DNA of 64,000 bases from Methylotenera_A sp963701715 (GCA_963701715.1 CAVPAX010000004.1:310001-374000); one strand, 5' to 3'. Positions 8,820 through 17,307 are shown, counted from the stretch's first letter. Numbers and translations are program-made. The notes: generated by a model not told the origin, from the letters alone.

Positions 8820-9578
8820 TTAATTACTAGAAAAATACGAATTTGATAAAGGTGGAGTCTCGCTTAAACCTTTGCGAATCAGATTAGATAGATCTTCCAC
8901 CATCCATTGAAACCACTCCTGCCCTTTTTCAGCAGTCGAAATACTGGGCATCCCCGTTACGCCATTAGCGCTGGTGCGATTCACGGGATGTGAAAATACC
9001 AGACCATCGGTGCGATCAGGATCGTCTGCTGCATTCAATAATTCAGGTCGTACCATGAAAGGTGCAGTTGCCAACATCAGCGATGTCTCGGCATCATTGG
9101 CATGCCAATCATCACCATCAGCATGATGAAATTGTTTAACACGTTCACTAATATGAGCAGAATTGAATACAGCTACCATCATGTCATCATGCTCGGCACG
9201 TAACATTTCTAAAGCGCAACGCAACGGTGCCGCATTTGTCACGTGGGTATTCACAATAAACAAACGGCGGATACCACTGTGGTAGGCCCAATCACCAATA
9301 TCTTTCATCATATTAATTAATGTAATTGGCTGAATTGCTAAAGTGCCGGGCCAGCGCTGGCTGTGGCCAATTGAGCAACCGTAAGGCATGGTCGGCAACA
9401 TTGGGACATTGGTTATTTTTGATACCGCACTACTAAGAATATCTGCTAACACATAATCCATACCGCAACCCATATGTGGGCCGTGTTGCTCCGTAGCGCC
9501 AATAGGCAAGATTGCAGCTTTGTTAGCTGCCATAATTTTGTCAGGCAATTCCGTCCAAGTGAGCTGAGACCAAAACAT
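8820..9578 (-). CDS. Creatininase-family amidohydrolase
   Basis: Intact 252-residue member of the creatininase superfamily, which opens small cyclic or linear amides and imidazolinones using two metal ions. The N-terminal metal motif is clear (TEQHGPH with Glu30 and His32, and Asp41 in GMDYVLAD). The later motif HANDAETSLML fits the family HAGxxETS pattern. The usual NGHGGN motif reads NTHVTN here, so the substrate is probably not creatinine. It lies 10 nt after the ABC ATPase gene and just ahead of the glutamine synthetase gene in the guanidine operon. The exact reaction is unknown. Confidence 0.8.
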   Translation of the reverse strand: MFWSQLTWTELPDKIMAANKAAILPIGATEQHGPHMGCGMDYVLADILSSAVSKITNVPMLPTMPYGCSIGHSQRWPGTLAIQPITLINMMKDIGDWAYHSGIRRLFIVNTHVTNAAPLRCALEMLRAEHDDMMVAVFNSAHISERVKQFHHADGDDWHANDAETSLMLATAPFMVRPELLNAADDPDRTDGLVFSHPVNRTSANGVTGMPSISTAEKGQEWFQWMVEDLSNLIRKGLSETPPLSNSYFSSN

Positions 9579-9587
9579 AGCTACCTA

Positions 9588-10508
9588 TTACTCCACATTA
9601 TCTGCAACATTAACAAAACGGATCATGCGCTGAGTGATCACTTCTTCTTCAGCTTCTTTTTCTGTTGGCGTTTTGGGGGGATGAATTAGCGATTCCAATC
9701 TAGCTTTTGTTGCTAAAAATTCCGGGCTCGTAAAATCGCCGGCATTGCGCGGACGTGGAACAGGCACTTCAATGAGCTCCTGAACTTCGCCTGGATGCGC
9801 TTTGAGTACCAGAATACGATCTGCCAGAAAGATAGCCTCATCCAAATCATGCGTAATGAACAATATGGTGATATCTACATTGCGCCAGATTTCGAGTAGA
9901 TGCGCTTGCATCTTTGCGCGAGACTGTGCGTCTAGCGCACCAAACGGCTCATCCATCAACAGGATTCGTGGCTGATTAACCAGTGCGCGTGCAATGGCTA
10001 CCCGCTGCTTCATGCCTCCAGAAAGCTCATGAGGGTAGGCGTTTGCAAATTTTTCCAAACCTACTAATTCCAGCCACAAATCAGCTTCACGTCCAGCTTC
10101 CTCTGTGCTGACGTTGTTCATTTCTAAACCAAACATCACATTCTTTTTCACGCTTAACCAAGGGAACAAGGTGTACCCTTGAAATACCATGCCGCGGTCA
10201 CGTCCTGGTCCAGTTACTGGTTTATCATCTAATAAAACATCTCCAGACGTATGTGGTTCCAACCCAGCCAGAATGCGGATAAGTGTTGATTTCCCACATC
10301 CTGACGGACCAATCACACACACAAACTCACGTCTATGAGTTTTAAAGTTAATATCTTTTAGCGCAGTCACTTCACCTTTAGCTGTCTTGTAGATCTTCCC
10401 TAATTGCTTGACTTCTAAAATAACTTCTCGCTGCTTTAATTTTTCAAAGCGGCTTTTGACTGCTTCAGATTGCTCTAAATAACTAGGAAGATTAGTTTTT
10501 GAATTCAT
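9588..10508 (-). CDS. ABC transporter ATPase, guanidine/urea-carboxylase-linked uptake system
   Basis: Intact 306-residue ATPase of the nitrate/sulfonate/taurine class. It has Walker A GPSGCGKST (67-75), the signature LSGGMKQR, Walker B ILLMDEPFGALD and the switch histidine in FITHDLDEA. An extra N-terminal helix-rich stretch of about 28 residues precedes the domain. It starts 10 nt after the permease stop and should power uptake of the substrate carried by the binding protein at 11534-12537, most likely guanidine given the riboswitch. Confidence 0.9.
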   Translation of the reverse strand: MNSKTNLPSYLEQSEAVKSRFEKLKQREVILEVKQLGKIYKTAKGEVTALKDINFKTHRREFVCVIGPSGCGKSTLIRILAGLEPHTSGDVLLDDKPVTGPGRDRGMVFQGYTLFPWLSVKKNVMFGLEMNNVSTEEAGREADLWLELVGLEKFANAYPHELSGGMKQRVAIARALVNQPRILLMDEPFGALDAQSRAKMQAHLLEIWRNVDITILFITHDLDEAIFLADRILVLKAHPGEVQELIEVPVPRPRNAGDFTSPEFLATKARLESLIHPPKTPTEKEAEEEVITQRMIRFVNVADNVE

Positions 10509-10518
10509 AATATGCCCT

Positions 10519-11461
10519 TTACTCTTTATTCGCGGAGCGATCCCAAGGGAACAAATGTTTGCTTAACCAAGCTAAAACCAAATCTCCGCCAAAGCCAATG
10601 ATGCCAATGATGATGATTGCTGCATAAACATTATCAAAATGCTGATATCGTGCTTGTTGGGTAATAAACCATGTTATCCCAGAAGATGTACCTATCAGTT
10701 CTGCCACAATCAGATAAGTCCAAGCCCAGCCCAGCAGAATCCGCTGATCGCGGTATAACTCAGGCAAAATCCCTGGAATAATGACATGCAAGAGTAATTT
10801 CGAGTTTGCTGGTCCCCAAGGTAAGCCCAGCCTCAAGCAGCGAGTAATCCAGCTTTCGGGTGGTGTTGGCAACAATGAGGATTTGCTGAAACAAAGTACC
10901 AATGACAATAATTGCAATTTTAGGACCATCATAAATTCCCAAGATAGCAACTGCCAGTGCTCCGAAAGCGGGTGCGGGCAGGTATCGAAAAAACTCAATG
11001 AACGGTTCATTGATGCGGGAAATCGCACTGTAAGTACCACATAAAATACCCAGTGGCACTCCTATTAATGATGAAATTAAAAATCCCCAGAATATGATCT
11101 GGATGCTATGCCACAAGCTTTCATGTAGCCATTTACCATCACGCTGCTCAGGGGCAGTAGTAAAGCCTGTATATAGCGCTTTAGCCACCGCATGCGGCGC
11201 AGGCAAGTAAATAGGATTGGCAGGCAGTCCTTCCGGAAGTGCTTTACCTGCAGCCTCCATGTTGGCAAGCTCGTCTTTAAAGATAGATTTATCGATCAGC
11301 ATATCTGCTTGGAAATAATCGACATCGCCTGGCTTGGTCACTATGACCATAGGGTTCCAAATAAACGGGATGTAGCTTACCGCACACCAAATCAACAATG
11401 GCAACAGAAATGAGCCTAGCCCTAACACTCTTTGTCTATGCGGGGATAACTCTCTGCGCAC
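10519..11461 (-). pseudogene. ABC transporter permease, one frameshift
   Basis: The first frame (10760-11461) gives the N-terminal helix, a periplasmic insert and the first membrane helices of a binding-protein-dependent permease. The second frame (to 10519) continues with the EAA-like cytoplasmic loop and the last helices (VIIPGILPELYRDQR, then AWTYLIVAELIG). The switch falls at a CCCC run (10814-10817) inside the conserved loop. Joined, the protein has about 310 residues, normal for this class. The start is uncertain: GTG at 11461 is the only good start in this frame, and a further slip upstream is possible. It pairs with the adjacent ATPase and binding protein. Confidence 0.8.
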
Positions 11462-11533
11462 AGCAAACAGAATGCAAGACTCATTCTGCGACCTATCTCT
11501 TAATTAATGAATATGTTGAAAATAATTAGAAAT

Positions 11534-12537
11534 CTATTTAGCCATCAAGCTAGGATCGATGGCTTTTTGGATATCCATTGGTTTTTTGTAAACGCCGTAT
11601 TTCACATTGAAGTCATCTGAAATCTTTGAAGAACCATACAAAGATTTAAAGCCCTTAGCTTTAACAAATACTTTTCTGCCTTCTTCAAGGCTGAGTAACT
11701 TGGTTCCTTTTAATAAGGGCAAATATGCTTCAGGCTTTATGCCAACTCGTGCTGCCATAATTTTTACGGCATCTGGTTGTGTTTTAGGATCATTGATATA
11801 GGCCACCACTTTATACCCAAACGAATTTTTAGGCTACTTTTTTCCAGTCAGATTTACGGCTAGATAGACTTGCAGGACTTACTGTTAAAACGTCATAAAT
11901 CAGGCCAGGCTCGTCTGCTGATGTGTAGATTGGTTTTGCACCAGGAACTCGATTCATGGCCTCGCCGGAGTTTGGCTGCCAGGCACCAATCGCTGCCAAA
12001 TCGCCAGATGCCAGCGCCTGCGGAGTTTCATTGGTTTTTGTATTTACAATGGTGACATCGGATTCTTTCATGCCAGCTTTCTCTAAGCCCTTTAATAATA
12101 AAAGGTGCTCTACAAACCCTGTCTCTAATCCAATTTTTTTACCCTTTAAATCTTTCAAGCTTTTGATTTCTGGTTTAGCAACGATCATATCGTTACCGTT
12201 TGAATAATCAGTTAAAAGAATCATCACGTTTTTTCGGCACCACCCGAACCAGTAACCGAGGCATCACCATTCGTTACAGTAACCCCATCGATTTTTCCCT
12301 GCGGCAAAAGCATCCATGGAGGCCACATAATCAAACCACTCGAATTGAACATCGACGCCGGCTTCTTTAAACCAGCCCTTATCGATGGCAACCTGCCATG
12401 CGACCCCAGCCAGGCCAGTCGCTATAGCCAATTTTTAAAGGTTCTGCCGCATGTGAAATGCTCGAAAATAACAAAATTGCAGATAACGTGCCTGCCACTG
12501 ATAATTTCTTAAGAATACTTAAACTAATTGAATGCAT
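11534..12537 (-). pseudogene. Periplasmic substrate-binding protein of the uptake system, four frameshifts
   Basis: The ATG at 12535-12537 has AAGGAG upstream and opens a signal peptide ending SISHAA, then EPLKIGYSDWPGW. Later segments (VAWQVAIDKGWFKEAGVDV, DGVTVTNGDASVTG, MILLTDYSNGNDMIVA, YINDPKTQPDAVKIMAARVG) show a NMT1/SsuA-like binding protein of the type found beside urea carboxylase genes. Shifts lie at a CCCC run (12404-12407), T5 (12292-12296), T6 (12229-12234) and near 11833. It is the first gene after the guanidine riboswitch, which fits a guanidine-binding role. Confidence 0.85.
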
Positions 12538-12587
12538 AATTGGCTCCTTGGTTGGTAAAAAGTCGAGAAGGCGGCATTATAAAAACG

Positions 12588-12686
12588 CATCCTCCCGGGC
12601 TTTTATCCCTCCGTGTAGCCAATTGCTGATGGCTGACAACTCTCGGACCAGTCACTCTTAAATTAAGAGCCGGAACCCTAGTCATC
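12588..12686 (-). promoter_or_regulatory. Guanidine-I (ykkC) riboswitch
   Basis: On the minus strand the consensus blocks appear in order: CTAGGGTTCCGG (12681-12670), a small hairpin, ACTGGTCCGAGAG (12652-12640), then ACACGGAGGGATAAAAG (12616-12600) running into CCCGGGAGG (12599-12591). These match the highly conserved core of the ykkC class I RNA, which binds guanidinium and switches on expression. It lies in the leader of the transporter/carboxylase operon, about 50 nt before the first ATG. This is the strongest evidence that the operon handles guanidine rather than urea. Confidence 0.93.
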
Positions 12687-12744
12687 TATTTAGATCTTTA
12701 GCGGCTGCTATATTATCAAACCGCTTCCTCGCTAAGTTCATATC

Positions 12745-12760
12745 AGCAACTACTATGCCA
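12745..12760 (-). promoter_or_regulatory. Sigma-54 promoter of the guanidine operon
   Basis: The minus strand reads TGGCATAGTAGTTGCT. It differs from the TGGCAC-N5-TTGCW consensus at one base and has exact GG-N10-GC spacing. It lies about 60 nt upstream of the riboswitch 5' end, a suitable distance for the leader to be transcribed. Confidence 0.7.
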
Positions 12761-12847
12761 ATAGTGTGAATAGGCTAATTACCTAAAATGTATCATATAG
12801 TTAGGCATATTTATGGGTTTATTGGTTTTCAAACTATCGAATCTATT

Positions 12848-12864
12848 TGCACCATTCAAGTGCA
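12848..12864. promoter_or_regulatory. NtrC-type enhancer site
   Basis: TGCACCATTCAAGTGCA fits the 17-bp NtrC consensus TGCACY-N5-RGTGCA with no mismatch. It lies about 90-105 bp upstream of the sigma-54 -24 element, the usual enhancer distance. A further half site, TTGCACTG, occurs about 15 bp to the right. It could also influence the divergent gene at 12957. Confidence 0.65.
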
Positions 12865-12956
12865 TTTAATAAACATATTGCACTGCTTTATCCTCTAAAA
12901 AACAGTCTCTCAACAAGGTCTAGACATAGACAGTGCAAATGGGTGAAAATTACTAT

Positions 12957-13223
12957 ATGAATTCATTAAAGAGCAAAATCCTCGTTCCATTCGCTTCCGA
13001 TGGCTCTTGCTTCAATCCATCGTTACGTTGCTCAAAATCTGGCACATATACTGTTGGTGAAAATGGCAAAGAATTAACATTTGATAATTTTGACTCTGCG
13101 CTAGAACACATCAAAATGATGTATACGCCAAGATGGCGACGTCCTAACGAAGCAGGGGATTGGGAGATTGTTTCAGCAGTCAGATGGGAAATATTACCTA
13201 AAAAGTACTATCTGCCAGTCTGA
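12957..13223 (+). CDS. Hypothetical 88-residue protein
   Basis: Small soluble protein with no signal peptide or membrane helix. I do not recognise the family. The middle part (GENGKELTFDNFDSALEHIKMM) looks like a compact alpha/beta domain, followed by MYTPRWRRPNEAGDWEIVSAVRW, rich in Trp and Arg. ATG 12957 is preferred because GGTGA lies about 10 nt upstream; an in-frame start at 12933 would add eight residues. It is divergent from the guanidine operon and shares its upstream region, with the NtrC-like site about 95 bp away. Confidence 0.6.
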   Translation: MNSLKSKILVPFASDGSCFNPSLRCSKSGTYTVGENGKELTFDNFDSALEHIKMMYTPRWRRPNEAGDWEIVSAVRWEILPKKYYLPV

Positions 13224-13261
13224 AAGCTTTTGTTGTCGGGCAATCAGCAATAATTGATGAT

Positions 13262-13664
13262 TTGATTAATAGAACAGAAAACAATCATTTTATTACCTAT
13301 CAGCTCAACATCGTCCTTATTGAGCCAACTCGACTATCTATTGGAAAATTAGGCGTAATTGATTTCCCAGCTGGGCATTATATCTATACTGGTAGCGCAC
13401 GACATAACATCGAAGCGCGTATAACCCGCCATTTGCGCCAAGAAAAAACTAAGATGGCACATTGATTATCTACTAGAATCACCGCAGGCAAAGATAGAAA
13501 AAGTAACGAGATATGCTGAATCAGAATGTAAAATCAATCAGCAAACTATTGGTGTAATCCTGATAGAGGGGTTTGGGTCTAGCGATTGCCATGCTGGATG
13601 CGGAAGTCATTTAAAGTATATAGGTAAAGCTAAAAATTGGAGGCGCGAGCCAGATTCGAACTAG
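13262..13664 (+). pseudogene. DUF123 (GIY-YIG-like) protein, one frameshift
   Basis: The first frame gives NIVLIEPTRLSIGKLGVIDF, then PAGHYIYTGSAR and IEARITRHLR. The next frame continues WHIDYLLESPQAKI, then IGVILIEGFGSSDCHAGCGSHL. Together they make a DUF123 protein, a GIY-YIG-like nuclease domain sometimes fused to endonuclease III. The shift is at an A6 run (13443-13448), where the family motif R-W-H-I-D-Y-L-L is expected. The start is unclear: TTG at 13262 is one option and no ATG is in frame. The frame runs into the antisense of tRNA-Cys before its stop at 13662-13664, so the natural C-terminus may have been lost. Confidence 0.7.
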
Positions 13665-13711
13665 CGTACACAGCTTTGCAGGCTGAGGCATAACCACTTT
13701 GCTATCGCGCC
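13638..13711 (-). tRNA. tRNA-Cys(GCA)
   Basis: The minus strand folds as a cloverleaf with acceptor GGCGCGA pairing with TCGCGCC, anticodon arm CAGCC-TGCAAAG, anticodon GCA, T loop TTCGAAT and an encoded CCA end. Length is 74 nt. It overlaps the 3' end of the DUF123 frame on the other strand. Confidence 0.95.
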
Positions 13712-13872
13712 ATCATAATAATTTTAGCATGCGAATGAGCATATTTTCTATATTTTGGTAGTATTGTCACATTTTGGATATGAATCACTAAGCTCAAATA
13801 GCAAGCGTCCAAAAACCATACCGTTAACTTGAGTCAGTCTGCAAAAGCAACTCATAGTTGGAATCATAGCGA

Positions 13873-14772
13873 TTACTTACAGAAAGCGGCCAGACTCGGC
13901 ATGACCGCCGCTACTGCGCGTTCACCTTCTTCTATCGCTTCCTTGGCACGATGAAAATCAAGCAGACCCAAATGAGCCAGTCGAGGCGCCACAAGTGCAT
14001 CTGGCGGATCGCCCCCCATACGGCTACGGCTGATGCGCACCTGCATGATATTGATGCTGGAAGCTACTACATCGAGCATGGAAGGAAGCCTAGGCTCGTC
14101 GTCCACAAGTGCAGGGATGAGCGTACTAATCCCCTCCTGCAGTTTGCGTTTCCATTCACCGCCTTCGATATCGGACGATTCCGGCTCAACCTCCTCGTGC
14201 AAGTAACGCCCTAGGACGCCAGAGTTAAGGTCGACCGCGATTACGACATCTGCCCCCATCGCACGTGCCAGCGATACCGGCACTGGGTTCACTAGGCCAC
14301 CATCCACCAGTAACCGGTCCTCGTGTATCACCGGTGTAAACAGTGCGGGAATTGCGATGGAGGCGCGTATTGCATCAATAGTCGAACCTTGGCGCAGCCA
14401 GACCTCGGCACCTGAATGCAAAACAGTGGCCACCGCAGCAAAAGGTATGGCTAAATCCTCGATTGGACGGTCAATGAAATTAGTGCGGAAAAAATCCATC
14501 AGCCGATCGCCTTTAATCACTCCGCCATTCAAGCGCACATCCATGAACGAAAGCATGTCTGCAACCCCTAGGCCAAGGAGCCATTGCTCGAAGTTATTCA
14601 GCTCACCCGCCGCATAAGTCGCCCCCACCAAAGCGCCAATTGACGTTCCACAAACCAAATCAGGCCGGATACCTGCATGTTCTAAAGCGCGTATGACACC
14701 TAAGTGCGCCCAACCACGCGCCGCGCCACTGCCAAGTGCAAGCCCTACTCGCGGCTTGCGAGTGGTCTTCAT
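13873..14772 (-). CDS. Patatin-like phospholipase (RssA type)
   Basis: 299-residue patatin-fold serine hydrolase expected to cleave acyl chains from phospholipids. It has the oxyanion glycine loop GSGAARG (14-20), the nucleophile motif G-T-S-I-G with Ser44, and D-G-G with Asp157 completing the Ser-Asp dyad. There is no signal peptide, so it acts in the cytoplasm or at the inner membrane face. The gene is noticeably more GC-rich than the flanking non-coding DNA. It stands alone, with paired palindromes in its upstream region. Confidence 0.88.
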   Translation of the reverse strand: MKTTRKPRVGLALGSGAARGWAHLGVIRALEHAGIRPDLVCGTSIGALVGATYAAGELNNFEQWLLGLGVADMLSFMDVRLNGGVIKGDRLMDFFRTNFIDRPIEDLAIPFAAVATVLHSGAEVWLRQGSTIDAIRASIAIPALFTPVIHEDRLLVDGGLVNPVPVSLARAMGADVVIAVDLNSGVLGRYLHEEVEPESSDIEGGEWKRKLQEGISTLIPALVDDEPRLPSMLDVVASSINIMQVRISRSRMGGDPPDALVAPRLAHLGLLDFHRAKEAIEEGERAVAAVMPSLAAFCK

Positions 14773-15161
14773 ATTTTACCTCTCGTTACGAACATGCTAA
14801 ATTCATACTGATACATCATCTCGACCTTAAAGCAGGCATATATGCCATTAAAATATTATTTTAATGCAACATCTTTATTTATTTTATTTCCATAAGCCAA
14901 GGTTTTCTCTATCCATACACCATTAAAACAGTAAGCATATATCCGAAAGCTTTACAGCTGAAGAAAAATTATATAAAACAGGCAATAATCATTACTTTAT
15001 GTGGTGCATGCGCCCCTTTTCCGTGCACACACTATTTTTTAATTCTAGGCAAACTTCCAGAGATTCCAAGAAAAACTCCATTAATTCAAACATCTATTAC
15101 ATAATCAACGACTTGGCATGGCAATTGCGTAAGCATAACTGAATAAATTTATTGGGTTGCT
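14773..15161. other. Divergent intergenic region with two palindromes
   Basis: No gene is seen. The 12-bp palindrome GGCATATATGCC (14835-14846) is followed at once by a hairpin CATTAAAAT-ATT-ATTTTAATG (14846-14866). Both lie 60-95 bp upstream of the patatin gene and could be operators for it. The rest of the region ahead of the ANTAR gene is AT-rich without a clear motif. Confidence 0.5.
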
Positions 15162-15740
15162 ATGTTAAGAGTGATGATTGTTGATAACAATTTAGATCGC
15201 GTCAAACCACTCAAGCAATTTCTGATTGATACGGGGTATGAGGTGATTGCGCATCTTAAAGACACCATCAATCTGGAAAAAGCTAGTTGTGAATTGCAAC
15301 CAGATATTGTCATTATTGATACAGAATCACCTAGTCGCGACACACTAGAAAACGTATGTCTAATGAGTATGCATGACCCGCGTCCGGTAGTAATGTTTAC
15401 ACACGATGGCGATAAAGAAAAAATTAAAACCGCCACACGAGCAGGCGCATGTGCTTATGTGGTAGGAACAATTTCCAGCGAAAGGTTAACGCCCGTGATT
15501 GATGCTGCAATAGCCAGATTTGAGGAATTTAAACATTTACGCACAGAGTTGGCCACAGCCAAATCGCAACTGGATGAGCGCAAAACCATCGAACGCGCTA
15601 AGGGACTGCTGATGAAACAGCGCAATTTGGATGAAGATGAGGCTTATAGTTTACTACGTAGCATGGCAATGAAAAAGAATAAGAAACTTGCCGAGTTATC
15701 GAACCAGTTGATTGAGGCTGCAAAGATGCTAATTGTTTAG
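15162..15740 (+). CDS. nasT: NasT-type ANTAR response regulator
   Basis: 192 residues: an N-terminal receiver-like domain (about 1-120, with IIDTESPSRD around the phospho-acceptor position), then a short coiled coil (QLDERKTIERAKGLLM) and a C-terminal three-helix ANTAR domain (about 130-190). ANTAR proteins bind paired RNA hairpins and prevent transcription termination. NasT controls nitrate/nitrite assimilation and is normally held by the sensor NasS. Neither nasS nor nitrate genes are in this window, so it is an orphan here and its targets are elsewhere. Confidence 0.85.
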   Translation: MLRVMIVDNNLDRVKPLKQFLIDTGYEVIAHLKDTINLEKASCELQPDIVIIDTESPSRDTLENVCLMSMHDPRPVVMFTHDGDKEKIKTATRAGACAYVVGTISSERLTPVIDAAIARFEEFKHLRTELATAKSQLDERKTIERAKGLLMKQRNLDEDEAYSLLRSMAMKKNKKLAELSNQLIEAAKMLIV

Positions 15741-15826
15741 TTAGTTCTTAATTAAACGATTTTTTTCTTAAGGTGGTATAAATACAGAGCATTAAGTATG
15801 CTAATGACAGCAGAAATAATTTAATC

Positions 15827-17191
15827 TTAACGCATACCCGGCAGCTTGCCGCCCATCATGCCACCCAAGCCGCGCATCATTTTGGCCATCCCGCCCTTGC
15901 TGAACATCTTCATCATTTTCTGCGTTTCTTCAAACTGTTTCAGTAAACGGTTTACTTCTTGCACTTGCACACCGCTGCCGTCAGCGATGCGTTTTTTGCG
16001 TGCGGCCTTAATCAGCTCCGGTTTCCTGCGCTCCAGCGGTGTCATGCTATTGATGATACCTTCTATGCGTCGCAGTGATTTATCTGCGTCTTCGTTATTC
16101 ACTTTAGCCGCCATGCTGGCCATTTGCGCAGGCATCTTATCCATCAGCGCACTCATGCCACCCATTTTTCGCATTTGCATCATCTGGCTCTTAAAGTCTT
16201 CTAAATCAAATTTGCTGCCAGATTTGATTTTGTCGGCGACCTTTTGTGCCTCGGCCATATCGACATTCTTGTGTGCTTGTTCGATCAAGCCCAACACGTC
16301 ACCCATGCCTAATATACGGCCTGCCATGCGATCTGGGTAAAACGGCTCAAGGCCATCCACCTTTTCACTTACACCGATAAACTTAATCGGCTGGCCAGTT
16401 ACATGCCGCACTGAAAGCGCCGCGCCGCCTCGAGCATCGCCATCTAGCTTGGTAAGCACCACACCGGTAAGCGGCAACGCCTCACCGAAGGCTTTGGCCG
16501 TGTTTACCGCATCCTGACCTTGCATGGCATCGACGACGAATAAAGTCTCAACTGGTTTTAGTTGTGCATGAAGCGTCTTGATTTCCGCCATCATCGCTTC
16601 ATCAATGCCCAAGCGGCCAGCAGTGTCAAAAATCATGACATCGTAATAATTTTTCTTTGCAAAATCGATGGCCTGGGAGGCAATATCCACGGGCTTCTGG
16701 GCAGCATTACTATCAAAACAATCAATCTCGAGTTGTTTCGCCAAGGTTTGCAATTGCGTAATTGCAGCGGGGCGGTACACGTCCGCGCTCGCCAGCAACA
16801 CTTTTTTCTTTTGTTCTTTAAGCAATTTCGCCAGTTTGGCAGAAGTGGTGGTTTTACCAGAGCCTTGCAAGCCAGCCATGAGGATAATAGCCGGTGGTAC
16901 CGCAGCAAGATTTAAGCCCACATTGGCTTTACCCATCAATGCTGTCAACTCGTCATTAACAACCTCTATCACCGCTTGCCCTGGTGTGAGGCTTTGCAGC
17001 ACTTCTTTACCTTGCGCGCGCAACTTCACATTCGCAATAAAATCTTTCACCACGGGCAAAGCCACATCGGCTTCTAATAACGCCATACGCACTTCGCGCA
17101 TCGCATCGGCAATGTTGTCTTCGGTTAAACGTGCTTGACCACGCAGATTTTTGATGACGCCTTGCAGACGGCCGGTTAAGTTTTCTAGCAT
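15827..17191 (-). CDS. ffh: Signal recognition particle protein Ffh
   Basis: 454 residues, the usual Ffh length. The N/G GTPase domain holds the P-loop GLQGSGKTTTSAKLAKLL, DTAGRLGIDEAMM and TKLDGDARGGAALS. The C-terminal M domain is methionine-rich and ends GGMMGGKLPGMR. It binds 4.5S RNA and signal sequences and delivers nascent membrane proteins to FtsY. It is convergent with the ANTAR gene and divergent from the CcsA-like gene. Confidence 0.97.
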   Translation of the reverse strand: MLENLTGRLQGVIKNLRGQARLTEDNIADAMREVRMALLEADVALPVVKDFIANVKLRAQGKEVLQSLTPGQAVIEVVNDELTALMGKANVGLNLAAVPPAIILMAGLQGSGKTTTSAKLAKLLKEQKKKVLLASADVYRPAAITQLQTLAKQLEIDCFDSNAAQKPVDIASQAIDFAKKNYYDVMIFDTAGRLGIDEAMMAEIKTLHAQLKPVETLFVVDAMQGQDAVNTAKAFGEALPLTGVVLTKLDGDARGGAALSVRHVTGQPIKFIGVSEKVDGLEPFYPDRMAGRILGMGDVLGLIEQAHKNVDMAEAQKVADKIKSGSKFDLEDFKSQMMQMRKMGGMSALMDKMPAQMASMAAKVNNEDADKSLRRIEGIINSMTPLERRKPELIKAARKKRIADGSGVQVQEVNRLLKQFEETQKMMKMFSKGGMAKMMRGLGGMMGGKLPGMR

Positions 17192-17307
17192 GTTGCTACC
17201 TTATTCGATTTGCTTAATTGAATTTTTTAAGATTTTACATGAAGCTATTATATTCGCGTCAGTTTTAAGCCATAATTGCGCTATGTAAATTGTAAGTTTA
17301 AATTTCA

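Noticed and set aside
16633..17138. Several long open frames on both strands inside ffh
   Set aside because: They lie wholly within the intact ffh gene and read as low-complexity shadows of it.
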